A stretch of 64,000 nucleotides of DNA from Periglandula ipomoeae IasaF13 (lineage: Eukaryota > Ascomycota > Sordariomycetes > Hypocreales > Clavicipitaceae): contig AFRD01000074.1 in the NCBI GenBank assembly GCA_000222875.2, forward strand, positions 1 through 64,000. The letters run 5' to 3'. How positions within the stretch are numbered: position 1 is the first letter of the stretch; every line of letters begins with the position of its first letter. A program made the translations under genes and the position numbers. Below, piece by piece: positions 32,509 to 43,715 of this stretch. A model generated the notes under the pieces. That model made no database searches and was not told the DNA's origin. It worked only from the letters and a program-made list of their open reading frames with translations.

Positions 32509-33594
32509 TCACCATTTACGTTCCTTCAATGACAGAACAGTCTCCACCACACTCTCCTTCAAGGACCGATACCTGATCTTCAATTCATCCCTCGCTGGGC
32601 CGTCGTCAAACTTGTAGACCCCGCCCACAGGAAATGAGCCTTCCCGCCCATCAGAACGTGGCAGAAGATCCCGGTACTCCGCAAATTCTTCGCTGATGAT
32701 GTCGCAGACCTCTTTGTTGGTGAAATAGCCACTTGTGACCAGATATCTTCTGTTGTTTTGTCGTTGGAGCTGCAGCCCCACAGCCTTAACGTGTGCCAAT
32801 GCGAGATCGCGGACGTCGACCCAGAGAAAGAATGAGACGCCCGTATCGGGCATTTTGGATCGACAGGACCCATTGATGAAATTGAATATTCTTTGACTGG
32901 ATGTATTCAGCTCCTTGGAGTTCGCGATAGGCTGTATCACCGGTCCGAATGCAAGCGTGGGACAAATTGAGACGAGAGAAAAGGGAGGCTTGTGTGCATT
33001 CACATAGTCCCAGGCGGCACGTTCCGCGGAGAGCTTGCTTGCTCTGTAACCATTCAGTGTATTTTTGAAGGCGTCTTCCTCTGTGAGAGGGTTCCATTGC
33101 GTGGTATCATATGTGTGATCGGGAATCTCATTTTGCTTGTAACTATCCAAAATCGCCACGAACGATGAGGTAAAGATCACACTCTTGACACTCGGCGCAT
33201 GTTTCTGGACGGCTTGTAATAGGGACCGCGTCCCAATAATGGATGGATCCAGAAGATCCTTCTGTATCTCTGACACAGAGTAAGTGAACGGTGAGGCCGT
33301 GTGGATGACGTCGAAACTCGTCTCGAAGCAGCTGTCGAAGGCACCTTTAACAGTGAAGTCCGGGACGACAGAGAACTGAATATCGGCATGCTCGCGGTCT
33401 CGAAAGCGCGCAAGCACTTTATTCCCCTTTTCGGCAGAGCGCACGGTGATTGTCACGGAGTAGCCTTGACTAACGAGGACGTCGAGGACGTGGGTGGCAA
33501 CGAAGCCATTGCCGCCAGTGAGAAGAACTCGCACCATTGTGGGAATTTTTCGAGTACACACGGAGCTTGTCCGATAATTTTTTTTTAAATTCAA
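32509..33594 (-). CDS. NAD(P)-dependent aldehyde/ketone reductase (dihydroflavonol-4-reductase-like)
   Basis: A single exon. The start is most likely the Met at 33537 (MVRVLLTGGNGFVATHVLD), giving 342 residues. The extended-SDR Rossmann motif is TGGNGFVATHV. The NAD(P) pocket follows with ITVRSAEKGNKV, the catalytic Ser lies in FTSSFVAI, and the active-site pair is YRASK. The C-terminal part holds FFLWVDVRDLALAHVKAV, typical of the DFR/Gre2 group that reduces carbonyls such as methylglyoxal or small ketones with NADPH. Length and motifs are complete. It is on the same strand as the other extended SDR and separated from it by the 855-residue protein. There is no direct sign of co-regulation. 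Confidence 0.85.
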   Translation of the reverse strand: MNLKKNYRTSSVCTRKIPTMVRVLLTGGNGFVATHVLDVLVSQGYSVTITVRSAEKGNKVLARFRDREHADIQFSVVPDFTVKGAFDSCFETSFDVIHTASPFTYSVSEIQKDLLDPSIIGTRSLLQAVQKHAPSVKSVIFTSSFVAILDSYKQNEIPDHTYDTTQWNPLTEEDAFKNTLNGYRASKLSAERAAWDYVNAHKPPFSLVSICPTLAFGPVIQPIANSKELNTSSQRIFNFINGSCRSKMPDTGVSFFLWVDVRDLALAHVKAVGLQLQRQNNRRYLVTSGYFTNKEVCDIISEEFAEYRDLLPRSDGREGSFPVGGVYKFDDGPARDELKIRYRSLKESVVETVLSLKERKW

Positions 33595-33940
33595 TGAAAG
33601 AGCTTTTCGTCTTGTTTTATAGCTAAGTTCTATTCATTCTGACCCGTGTCGCTGAGCTTCATCGTGAATTTGGTCCCTGCAGACTAGACCGAGTTGGAGC
33701 ACCAAGCCGGCGCCACCGTGAATTTCATTGCTTTCAATGTGACCAACCACAGCGAAGGGCGAAGAACATGTCGTTATTGTTGCAGTGATTCTGGAAGACT
33801 CTCAGAACGAACATAGTCCGAGACAGGTTGATTTTATCAACAGCCTAGCTCCCTATGACCTAGCCTCTGATCACGTTGTCTTGACCTAGAATATAACCCC
33901 ATAGAGAGCCCGTCCTTACTCAACACTGCTGCACGCGATC

Positions 33941-34117
33941 TAAAGCGTTCGGACTTTAACCGCGCGAATCTCTCCATGAGTATTTTCCAAAAGTTGACGA
34001 GCGAATTTCTTTGTGATGTAACGGTCACAATTTTCGAGTCCATATAGCTCCAAAACCAAGTCGCCCTGCGCGGCCCCTGAAAGAGCTTCATGCTCTTCCC
34101 GACGGTGCCGAATGGAT
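33941..34117 (-). CDS. unresolved coding fragment (two competing frames)
   Basis: A frame of 58 codons ending in TAG at 33941 reads EEHEALSGAAQGDLVLELYG, then NCDRYITKKFARQ and HGEIRAVKVRTL, which looks like real protein. It begins just after a TAA, so it would need an upstream exon that I could not place. A second, longer minus-strand frame (33837-34406) overlaps it and looks less protein-like. No family recognised. Confidence 0.3.
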
Positions 34118-34406
34118 TATTCAAGCAACCGCTCTCGCCTTCACCCTGCAACAAGTATCTCAATCCCCCGCCACCTCTCGCTTCTTCGTAGCCCTCCAAC
34201 TTCCATGACGAACATAAAGGAAGAAGGGATGCAAGAAGGGATGCACGAATGAAACGCATCACGACCTTCCAATCAATGCAGAATAATCGGTTCCCTCTGT
34301 ATCGCACCAGACTAGGGTGAAGCCAGGCCGGTAATGGTGACAATGCTTGCGACCGTGGCAGAATATGACAGATGCGAGTCAAGTGGAATTGGGCCGATTT
34401 TGGCAA

Positions 34407-35010
34407 TTGCGAATGCTCCAGCCTTCAGGGGGAGGAAGAGGGAGAAAGTTTTGTGGAAAGTACGATCTTGGGAGCACGGAGTATATATTTAACTCACCTA
34501 TTGGATCCTAGTTTGCTATTATAGTAGTCGCCGGAGTCACCGGCTACCGCGCTCGGCCAGAACGTGACAACTGATCGATTGTAATTGCAGGAAGATTGCC
34601 GACGGAGGAGAATAGCCTGATTCAACGCGAAAAATTTCCACGCGTCTCATTCGTTGGCGACATCGTATTATACCTACAATTTGGCTGTTATTGAATAAGT
34701 GGCCATAGGCCGCTAATAAATGAGGCAGTGTGATTCCTTCGCTCTACGTGATTGACCCTGGGACTACAGGTTGGGACATAGTCATAGCGTGGCGGCTACT
34801 TTTCTAGGCATTTATGGGCAATGGGAGCGAAGATGTTGATAGATAGGCATTCGATCAAAACTGTCTATGTCGGCGCTGAAGCGAGTTCAACCCAGGCGCC
34901 GCGGTGTAGCGATGAACAATGAACATCGTATCACAGCCAGCAGCACTGCTGACTAATGGTGGCTTGAACGCCTGCCCTCTGTGCTGTGTGGTAGTGCGAA
35001 TCCAACATGA
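34407..35010. other. intergenic, no gene seen
   Basis: About 600 bp with no supported frame. The 33595-33940 interval on the other side of the fragment is likewise empty. Confidence 0.4.
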
Positions 35011-35767
35011 TTGAATCTCATCCTTACGTCGAGCCCGAACACACTGCCCACTTCACATCACACGGTTTATTCTTCTCATATACATTGTCACTGCCCCCTG
35101 CCGCGGAGCATATATGTGGCAAATGGCTCTGACAGCGCAAGAATATCTGACTACTCACACCCACAGCCACCAGTGCGGATTTTGGTCCAGAGACTGACCC
35201 ATTTGGTGCCTGGTAGCAATGGTATAGAGCGGACAGACTATATCCTCAACATCATGTGCCAGCAGCACTGGCGTTGCAACTTTGAATATCCAAAGTTTCG
35301 CTCAGCCTCCTACAACACTCAATTCGCGCTTAACAATCGACGGTGTTTCTTCCTCGTCGATTACGGTGAATCCGAGAATGACGACGAGGTGCCCGTTCTA
35401 TCTTATGAATGGACAGGGGAGTCTCTGTAAGTCTTTTTAACTTATTGAAGAGCTTGGATAATTGATCCAGTGCTACAGGAAATCGCTGCCGCATCTCGCG
35501 AAGGATCCAGATATCCAGACCAAGTTAAAGGATGAAGTCCCCTTTACCCCACGACCCTCGAATCGTAAGAAGTTGTCAACTCGAGAGATTGTTAAACTGA
35601 GGCTGTATGAGAAGTCTGACATACCGCCGTCGGAGCTAGATCATATGAGAGGACATCCAGAAGATTTACAGTGGCTAAAGACTCATGTGAGGCTGAGACT
35701 ATGGCAAGAATTTGTGGCTCAGGCCAATAGGTTCAAATCTATCGGTGCCCCTGATATTGAAGAATAG
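35011..35767 (+). CDS. hypothetical protein, two exons
   Basis: Exons 35011-35426 and 35479-35767 are joined by a 52-bp intron (GTAAGT donor, ACAG acceptor) that keeps the frame from WTGESL into KSLPHLAKDPDIQ. The result is about 234 residues, but the first 60 are poor in coding character and the true start may be the Met of MCQQHWRCNFEYP. The second exon is basic and helical (STREIVKLRLYEKSDIPPSE, WLKTHVRLRLWQEFVAQAN). No domain, signal peptide or membrane helix recognised. It could be a fragment of a longer gene. Confidence 0.5.
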
Positions 35768-36050
35768 GCAGTGTTAGAAAAGTTCAAATTACAATTACTT
35801 AAGCCGAGATTTTCTCCTCGTCAAAAGCTTATTCTCTTCGAATACGTAGAATCGTTAATTGCTATATCATAGAAATGCCTTTGCTTTGGAGCACTGGTGA
35901 AGGGCTGATTCTACAAGCCGTGAGGACACGATCACAAATACATTTTTCTTTGCTGGTAACAGTTCGTTGCAACAGCCAGAGCTCCGCTATGTAGAGTTTG
36001 CCACAAATCCGTTTATTTGAGTGAAAGCAGGATGGTGTTGTCTCATATCA

Positions 36051-36357
36051 TCAATTGAAGGGAACAACGCCTCCACCCGTGCAACCACTAACGAGTTGAT
36101 TGTTGGATAACGGTTTTGAGTCTGATACCACGGTATTTCCATCAGGGCCTACAATGCCAAAGGTGAAGCTTGACGCATGTGCGTTGGCGTGAAGAACTTA
36201 CTCTACCCCCAAACGTAATACTAACCCAGCCAGAGGACTGTTGGCATAGACCCTTGATTGAATTCTTCGGACAAGACTTGTCTATATTGCCGGTCTTTAT
36301 TTTCAGCCCACATTTACTCTTTTCTGGCAGCATATAAGTATTACATTCAGGTGGTAA
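36051..36357 (-). CDS. candidate cysteine-rich secreted protein, 5' exon not found
   Basis: Two pieces, 36357-36207 and 36148-36051, join across a 58-bp intron (GTAGAG donor, TTGTAG acceptor) in a consistent phase. They encode about 81 residues: PECNTYMLPEKSKCGLK, DKSCPKNSIKGLCQQ, WVSITFGGPDGNTVV and SGCTGGGVVPFN. Five Cys in a compact, Gly-rich sequence suggest a small extracellular protein. The frame is closed by a TGA just upstream of 36357, where an AAAAG acceptor would fit, so a signal-peptide exon should lie further upstream, but I could not identify one. It may therefore be a 5'-truncated relic. Confidence 0.4.
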
Positions 36358-37225
36358 CTTTTCTCAACGGGTGGCAGTCGCCAGAATGGCCATGACATAG
36401 TGACGCCCACAAACACAGATCAAGTCACGCATATAGTACCAACCAAATCTTCAAGCGACGTGCGATCAAAATTACCGGTACAAAGAACGTCTATAAGGCT
36501 GGCTAGTACATCTCAAGCCTACTCGTCCCGCAATCTTATGTTCAGAGGTTCCCCTCCAACATATACTTCACATGCCGATTATCTCTGCAGTGTGAAGGCG
36601 ATTAGGGGATTAGTGAACTAAAACATAGATAGATAAGCTATCTGAGCAATATTCGCGTTGGTTCGCAAGCACAGGCGATATCAACCACATGTTACTTGGT
36701 ACCGCCGGAAGAAAAAAGAGAGTGAGACTTGTTATCAGTGACGAATGGAAAACGGCGGGAAAACGTCACTTTCTTGATCTGTTATGGACTACCAAAAACT
36801 AGATTATAGATCTTGGCCGATGCCGAGGCAATGAACGAGCATACCCGGATCATCGGGTTGTCTCAAAATAGAGTTTCGGCCGTGGCCAGAATAGCGGAAC
36901 CCATCGTCGGCAAACTTCCCCAAATGGACATAGTTTCCACATCCGATCAGATCTATAAAGATAAGAGATAAGAATGCAACGCCATGACAGCGGTGGTCTG
37001 GGTTGAAACTTCCGAACGCCGGAGCCGAGTGACTTGCTGCAACGCCCCATCTCATACGTTATGAGATTTGTCCGTCCAAATCTCCGTAAGCGAGGTTGTC
37101 CGAGCGCAAATTCTGAGTTCAGACGATAAGAGATAACGCCTGCCGATGATCCGGCGATTTGCGGATAATTTCTTTTTTTAATGACAACGGCAAGATTAGA
37201 ATGACCGGCTGTGATGTGATGTGTT
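36358..37225. other. intergenic, no gene seen
   Basis: About 870 bp separating the cysteine-rich candidate and the hydrophobin promoter. Only motif-free short frames. Confidence 0.4.
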
Positions 37226-37233
37226 TATAAAAA
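37226..37233 (+). promoter_or_regulatory. TATA box of the hydrophobin gene
   Basis: TATAAAAA, 126 bp upstream of the hydrophobin ATG. A consensus TATA suits the strong, stage-specific expression typical of hydrophobins. Confidence 0.55.
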
Positions 37234-37351
37234 GGGAGGAATTTTCTCCCTCGTTGGCATGTATTGACCATTGAGAAGCTATTCTATTACATCCAAGTTC
37301 ATTTTCGAATCACACGTACAACCTCAATCACTTTAAGTAAATACTCTGAAA

Positions 37352-37698
37352 ATGAGATTCCAACTTACTACAATCCTTGGCATCTGCTCAACAGCCGCAG
37401 TGGCTGCACCGGCAGTCCTCGAAAACCGAAGCTACACTCCTTGTTCCGGTCTCTACGGTTCACCGCAGTGCTGCACTTTGAGCGTTGATGGTGTTGCAGA
37501 CTTGGAATGTGCAGGACGTGAGTTCATCTCCCAGGACTATAAGGAACTCAAAACACTAATGTCATCCCAGCATCCAAAGTTCCCGAATCGCCCAGTGAAT
37601 TTGCGGCGACCTGTTCTTCCGGCGGCAAGCACGCGCAGTGCTGTCTTCTCCCGCTAGCTGGGCTCGGTGTGTTGTGCCAAGCACCATTGGGCATGTAA
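37352..37698 (+). CDS. class II hydrophobin
   Basis: Exons 37352-37517 and 37580-37698 give 94 residues. The 62-bp intron has a GTGAGT donor, a CACTAAT branch point and an AAAG acceptor. A signal peptide (MRFQLTTILGICSTAAVAAP) precedes the core. The eight cysteines fall in the hydrophobin order: YTPC, PQCC, DLEC, AATC, AQCC and VLC. Spacing and the LYGSPQCC and CCLLPLAG blocks mark class II. The protein self-assembles at air-water interfaces and coats aerial hyphae or spores. The second exon is only 39 codons, so it is easily missed by an open-frame search. The gene looks intact, with the stop right after LCQAPLGM. Confidence 0.9.
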
Positions 37699-37920
37699 AA
37701 AAGAGTAGATGAAAGGAAAGACGTCACAAGCTTACTTCCCGAATTCTTGCTTAGTATGTGGGTAACAGCATGTAGATAATAGAGTAATAGGGTACAGTTC
37801 AGTGTCTCAGAATCCATCTATAGCTACAACACGACCAGGCTTCCCCCAAATCAATATCTATGTGAGAATACAATGAAGAGCAAATGTCGATGAGAAGTCG
37901 GCTTGCATCATTTAGACCCT

Positions 37921-38467
37921 TCAAGTGAACTTGAGGAAGTCATCCTTGCCAGAGTTGGTCTTGGGATCAACAGTCTCGTGGACCATGATTCCGCAGTACT
38001 GCGCAGTACCATCATTGTTGGCGAATACAATACGGATCGGCGTCTGGCCAGCCTTTTGGTCACCCTTCTTGACGTCCTTCTCCCACTCTCCCTTCTTGCC
38101 AGACCAGTAGATGGGGTATTCGACGAGGTTGGCGTTCTTCTTGTCGCAGTTGCGAACACCCCGGTGGATCTTCTCCTTGTTGCCAAAGCTATGGGGGTAC
38201 TGGCTCTTGCCCTCCTTCAAGCCGGCTTTCTTCACCTGGGCCTTAGCAGTGTCAACATCGGCCTTGTACTTGGGCCCTTTCTTGGGGGTGCAGTTAACAG
38301 TCTATAAATGTGTCTCGGGTTAATTGAAATTCAGTGTAGAGCAAAGTGCAAAGACTGGAACTTACGTCGGCGCGTGGCTCCATGCTCAATCCACTGGGGT
38401 CAGCGGGAGCAGCAAAGGCCGAGGTGCCCAGCATGGCGATGGCGATGATGGCAGTAGTGAACTTCAT
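37921..38467 (-). CDS. secreted RNase T1/N1-superfamily protein (ribotoxin-like)
   Basis: Exons 38467-38366 and 38301-37921 with a 64-bp in-frame intron give 160 residues. A signal peptide (MKFTTAIIAIAMLGTSAFAAP) and short pro-region precede a basic, Lys-rich domain. Features of the guanyl-specific RNase fold are SQYPHSFGN, a strand with LVEYPIYW (candidate catalytic Glu), IRIVFANN (candidate Arg) and YCGIMVHE (candidate His). Two central cysteines and the CGI-x-x-H ending resemble secreted fungal ribonucleases, including ribotoxins and RNase-like effectors. Which of these it is, and whether it is active, cannot be told from sequence. It lies tail-to-tail with the hydrophobin gene, 222 bp away. 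Confidence 0.75.
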
Positions 38468-39452
38468 GTTGGACTTGTTGGTGGGAGAATTTAGTGAAGA
38501 AGAGGTATGAGTGATGATGTTGTGATGAATGATATCTAAATTTCTTTTTTTTTCAAGGGTGTAATGGCCGCTTTAAGTAGAATATGCAAGATACTATGCA
38601 ACCATTATTCTTGACTGGTCAATTTTGCAACACTCTCTGTAAAGCATCAAACAAGACGATCTTTGCAGCAGGTGGAAATAACTGAGCACAGAATAAGCTG
38701 ACGTCCGGGTACTTTGTCGTGTACAACACCGAATCTCGATGCAATGTAATACCACTACGGATGCTGTCCGACTCGAATCGCCCGTCTCAAATCACTACGT
38801 CAAATCAGTCACACCAGTAGCTCATTTGCTCATTTTACGAGCTGTAAACTCATGGTGGCTTCCATAGGTTTACCAACAATAGCAGTCCATCCTCAACGCA
38901 ACTTGGCGGGTCTCAGTTTCATCACAAACGAAGTCATCCCGGAGAATTTCCACTTGTCAATCAGAATTATAGCTTGGCAGAAATAATTATATGCTCAGTA
39001 AGCCTTGGCCATAGCCGATCTTTGCAGAAGTTCGAACTGATCCGCAACGCAAGTCAGCTTAGAAGGGACATGTCATGTCCTTCGAGCAATCCTCTGTCGA
39101 TCGCCCCCATGCACGTTTAAGCACGTTTATTAACGAACGTTCCACAGCCGGCTAGTTTCCGTCCGGCATGAACCATATTCGGATGCCTGCGCTGAAGATC
39201 GTACTGCACTGCCGTGGCCGAGTCAGCTGCAATATGCATGCCAATTGCCTATTGTGGTCGATGCTGACAGAACTGCCGCCATGATGACGTCGGTCGCGGT
39301 CCTTCGGGCGCTGACACATTTTGTGCCTTTGTTGTCTAGAGGTGTTATGTTTTATTGTCCAACATCTCTCCACGTCGGACTTTCTGTCTCCTTTGACCTA
39401 TTCGCAACGTTTTTGTCTCGACAGACTTACAAAATTGCATCATTATAAAAAA
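38468..39452. other. intergenic, no gene seen
   Basis: A 985-bp gap between two divergent genes, with a direct duplication of GCACGTTTA near 39113-39131. It presumably contains both promoters. No motif-bearing frame. Confidence 0.45.
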
Positions 39453-40446
39453 ATGGAAGCAGAAAATACGCAGAACCCTACACTGACACCCCTCCTCTTC
39501 GACGAGGACGACTCCGATGACTACCGCGCGTGCAAGCAGATTCTCCACGAGCTCGTCTCGCAAAGCATCACGGCCGCGCAAGCAGCAGTCAAGCTCGACG
39601 AATGGGTCACTCGCGGCGCCAACGAGCGACTTGAGAGAACCCAGGGTCGTGAGCTCACGCAAGACGAGCAGGATAGCTTATACCTCGTGTGGCCGAACCC
39701 CGCGAGGCACTTCCTTATCCTCTTCAGCAGCATCGCGAAGCTATGTTCAGCATGGTACTCTAGTCATCCTTCGCAAATTGCTCTCGTTGACTTGATTCGC
39801 GAGCTCAAGGCTCTGCCGAAGCATCAAGTCCCCTGCATTAGCTACCACGAGGAATCGCACGAGCCGTACCTGGACATGAACTACACGATATGGCCCATCG
39901 ACGACGAAAGCTACGGGTCGACGCTGTCGCAAGAGTTTCGGGAAGAAGCAGAGAGTAAGTACTGCCGCGCACAGCCCCATTCTGCAACCTGGTGTAGAAA
40001 AACACTGCTAACGACCCGAAGATATGGCGTATCCATTTTCCGAAGTAGAAGCAATAGGTTCAGCGACCCAGATGCGCTGGCGGAATCTCCAGTCGTTCCT
40101 CGCACGTCTTACCATTGACGGGTTGATAGACTGCAGCACATCGTCTGCGTTGCTTAACATTCTGCCTTCATCGCACGTGTATCCCGACTTGGAAGAGCGC
40201 AAGATCGGCGGCCCGAAGAGAATCACGACTGATTTGTTGGCCTCGGAGATTTGGATCAGGACTGATGCGGATTGCAAATGGGTGTTTGAGCAGTGCAAAG
40301 CTGGAGGGAATCAGGTGTGGAATATGGAGAACTGGGAGCAGTGGAAGACGCAACTTGACTTTATTGCTGGTGATGAGCGGTTCACAGAGGATGTGCGCTC
40401 CTTGGCTGGATCGCTAAAGAGAAGAATGGGTTCACAAGGAGCTTAG
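39453..40446 (+). CDS. DUF3632-like fungal protein
   Basis: Exons 39453-39954 and 40022-40446 (67-bp intron, GTAAGT donor) give 308 residues. The start is the first Met after the upstream non-coding stretch (MEAENTQNPTLTPLLFDEDD). Features are an N-terminal acidic patch, helix CKQILHELVSQSITAAQAA, the block EVEAIGSATQMRWRNLQSFL, and a C-terminal Trp-rich helix WNMENWEQWKTQLDFIAGDE. The arrangement fits the DUF3632 family, which is widespread in filamentous ascomycetes and has no known function. No signal peptide; probably cytosolic. Confidence 0.75.
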
Positions 40447-40666
40447 TAGCTTCTTTGCCGTGCTGTATGACACCGGAGCTTAGTAGACAAATGCTTGAGA
40501 TAAGATGATTTGGGAATCACTGATCTTTGCTGTAATACCCTTGGCTGAGCGGAAGTATTTGAAGGACATGTGCATCGTGATTGTTTGTCATATACTTAAT
40601 TCATTTTTGCGGCAGTCTTTTTGGTACACTAAAACCAATTGACATATCGCTGCACGACGCCCGAGG

Positions 40667-41563
40667 TCAAACTAAAGGCCCTACTCGCTGCAGCTGGTCC
40701 TTCACCTGAGCCTGCAAACAACCCTCCAAATCAAGCAATCCTCTCTGAACCGTACCGACAGGATGTACGGCTTTTGTCGGACTTGCAAGCTTCTCGTCCT
40801 GACAACCCTCTTCTGCTGAACCCACTTTAATTGACTTCTCTGTTAGTCCGGCCTTCGGGAATAGATACATTGCATGTCCTACATCCTTTCCTGAGGGTTC
40901 GTCTGCGGATGCCGTCCTGTCAGCATGCAAACCGAAGTCAAGCAGAGCACTCCAGTCGGGTGACGGAGGCAATGTCTCTGGTCTCTCCACTCTCCGACAC
41001 GCTGTCTCGGGCACATTGGCAGCAGGACTGGAAACAGGACAGTTGCTGACAAGAAAGTTGTCTATATCGCTTCTTGAAAAGTCTGAGAACTCCGTAAAGA
41101 ACGCCGGCATAGGTACATCATTTGTGAAAGTGCTAATCCGCCCGCTCTGCGGCGCGTCATCCATGTATCCAGCTAACGGGTTGGTGCTCGAGTCCCCCGT
41201 GCAAATGTATGCATTGTCCGCAGAAAATCCTGCATTGGCCCTTTCGTCGCCACGTGCCACATATTCGCATGCTTTGTCAGGAAACTGTGCTGTAAAGAGA
41301 CGATTCAAATTATTATAATGAGCGAGGCTGCTGGAGGCTGACCTCCAGGCGGATGAAGGTCCATCGCTGTCATCGACCGTGTACTTGGACTTTCCATATG
41401 TGTGCGATGCATCGACATTGCCACTAGACTTGCACGATTTATTTGCCGTCGTAAACTCGCGATATCCTCGTTGATCTCCCGCCGGTCTTTGGCTGCGAGA
41501 GCGTTTCGGCATGATGATTGAAGTCTCGTGCTTGTCAATTAAGATTTGGTGCTGATTTGCCAC
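40667..41563 (-). CDS. hypothetical Ser/Asp-rich protein
   Basis: A 298-codon single-exon frame with a start at 41563 or, more likely, the Met of MPKRSRSQRPAGDQRGYREF 17 residues on. The basic N-terminus (KRSRSQR) could be a nuclear signal. The rest is low-complexity and acidic, with FFTEFSDFSRSDIDNFLVS as the only structured-looking part. It resembles an activation-type or disordered regulatory protein, but no domain was recognised. Confidence 0.5.
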   Translation of the reverse strand: MANQHQILIDKHETSIIMPKRSRSQRPAGDQRGYREFTTANKSCKSSGNVDASHTYGKSKYTVDDSDGPSSAWRSASSSLAHYNNLNRLFTAQFPDKACEYVARGDERANAGFSADNAYICTGDSSTNPLAGYMDDAPQSGRISTFTNDVPMPAFFTEFSDFSRSDIDNFLVSNCPVSSPAANVPETACRRVERPETLPPSPDWSALLDFGLHADRTASADEPSGKDVGHAMYLFPKAGLTEKSIKVGSAEEGCQDEKLASPTKAVHPVGTVQRGLLDLEGCLQAQVKDQLQRVGPLV

Positions 41564-43030
41564 TGTGGGGCGTTGTGATAGTGGGAAGAGGTGTCAAAAG
41601 CAGGGCAGTTGAAGATACGGGATGGAAAATTTGGAAAAGTTAGAAAATCGATGCGAATCGACGCGGCATTGTGCTGAAATACCATGTGTCTCGTTATTCC
41701 TTTCGCGTACCCATCTCAAAATGGATACGATCACCTTTGAATGCTCTGATTGTCACAAAGTTTTATTCTTTATTCCCTGCTATGCTCCGCGGATGAAATG
41801 TGATAAAAGACTGGATGCAATCGACCAGACATTTTAGCCATTTACCCAGCTAATAGGACGTTTCAATGACGTTTTTTAGGTACACAACTTACTCGTTAGC
41901 CCCGCCAGGTGCCAGAGACAGAAAATGATCACCGTTTCGGAACCTGATCCGAGGTGGAAAGCTCTGTTATTGCAGCTTTTGCGCGAATGGAATTTGTCCA
42001 TTCAGTACATCATGTCATGCATGGTGGTGGTAAAGTGGGTGGCGAAATGAGAACCTTGGGGTCAAGATACCTTCGACCCTGATGACGAAAGCGGCCAATG
42101 TTCCCTGTTTAGCCGTTGTTCCCTATACCTTTGATTCGCTGACTTCGCTCGTCAAATCTCGACTCAATATCATTCGTTGAGAGAAGCTCTTGAGATGTGG
42201 TGAAACATGCGGGTTGATTTCGCTTGGCTTGGGTCCATCAATTCAATGCTGGCGGGATGGCACCTTGCCTACACATTGAGTCGCACGACACGCGGTGTGC
42301 AATTGCTGGTTTGGCGATATGCGCAGCAACTCCAAATAGTGGATCTATCATTTCATCATGTTCTTCGATTATCTGGTTGGCGTGAACAACAATGGTGGAC
42401 TATGAGTGGTGGTGAGTAACTGTCTTTGATGTTCTTCCGCAGCAATGGTGATGAACATGGCGCTCATTATTCATTTCAAATCCTGAGTTAATAAAGCATG
42501 GCCCATGTTGCGGCTGCCTTAGCTCCCTATTCATTATGAAAGCTGTCACTCCGAGATACTGCCAAGATGACCCTGCCACCCTGCACATCCATATTGATGT
42601 GATAATACACTGCAAAGAAGCCTTTCTCCGGCAAATTAGACGTAGTGTTCTAGCACTTTGCCCGTGAAAACCAAACCCGAAACTAGTTCATCCTTAACGC
42701 CTGCGCTGGTTCAAATCTGCGTCCTGCCATAAATAATATTCCTGTCGGAAAAAGCAAAGATAGTCCAAGAAATAGGGCATTAAATGTAGTGGGTTCGTCA
42801 TGTGCCGTCCTGTCGTATTAAATATACCTCAGCGTCCTAAGGATTGCGTGTTGGTGTGATCTCGGAGCTCAGTCTTCTGCGCTTCGACGGCTGTTCATCT
42901 TCCAGTAATGGACACGGCTAAGTTCGGAGAGGGATTGCCAGCATTTGGCCTCGTCGTTGTTCGTTGAAAAGATTTTGGTTATCGTATGATGGCCACGAGC
43001 GAGGCGGCCAAGGCTCTGCTGCTTCACTGC
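41564..43030. other. intergenic, no gene seen
   Basis: About 1.5 kb with no supported gene. A 63-codon minus-strand frame at 42918-43109 overlaps the neighbouring gene's last exon in another frame and is not called. Confidence 0.45.
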
Positions 43031-43715
43031 CTACACTGATAACGGTGGCGGCATCTTCCTCGGAGAAAGCTGTGAACTCTGAACTGCAGGTCGTCGGGGG
43101 CTCCAACAAGATGATAAAGAAGAGTGATCTTCTGGTGTTGAAGCCGAATCGCTGTTTGTTGGAGGAGTTTGCACTGTGCTATAATTATTGTACGGCTCTG
43201 CGACATTTGTGCTGGTAGGTCTTTAGTTAGTCAAATGCGTTACGGGCATGAGCGGACGGAGCAAGGAGGTACCTGAATGTCATCGTATTCATGAGCGGTG
43301 GCGTAAGCATTAACTCCGGGAGATGGTAAGCGGCCGGTGGAGGCATAATAGGACCGTGGTGGTTGTGATTCCAAAAGTCTGGCACCGGGGGCAGTGATAT
43401 GGACATGTGTGCGGCGTGTCTGTTTGTGAGAGTGGTGTTCTTGGACGGAGTCGGCGTGCTGCAATCGGGGTAGATTCTCTCCTTCTCCTCGGACGATGGC
43501 GGCAACAAAGACGCGGAGACGAGAACCTGGCCCTGCCAGGTGTTGACGGAGAGGAAATGGTTCTCCATCGTGGGAGAGTTTATCAAGGTGAGAAGCGAGA
43601 TGGTCGTTGTGAATGCCGCCCCACGGTTTGATATGAGAATGGCGAAAGCTCGTTGATCGTCTTGCTGAGGATGAAAGGTGCAGGTGTACGATGGAGGCGC
43701 AGCTTCGGAGCTCAA
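43031..43715 (-). CDS. hypothetical Ser/Pro-rich protein, two exons
   Basis: Exons 43715-43273 and 43211-43031 are joined by a 61-bp intron whose branch sequence (GACTAAC) is a perfect fungal consensus, which is the main evidence the gene is real. The protein is 158 residues from the Met at 43568 (MENHFLSVNTWQGQVLVS) or 207 from 43715. It is rich in Ser, Pro, Thr and His, with MPPPAAYHLPELMLTPP and a tail VQTPPTNSDSASTPEDHSS. This looks like a disordered regulatory or transcription-factor-like segment, but no DNA-binding domain is visible. Confidence 0.55.

Noticed and set aside
24598..33594. A secondary-metabolite cluster (adenylation protein plus two reductases)
   Set aside because: The adenylation gene is broken and stand-alone, the genes are spaced by unrelated ones, and no PKS, NRPS, terpene synthase, P450 or cluster regulator is present.
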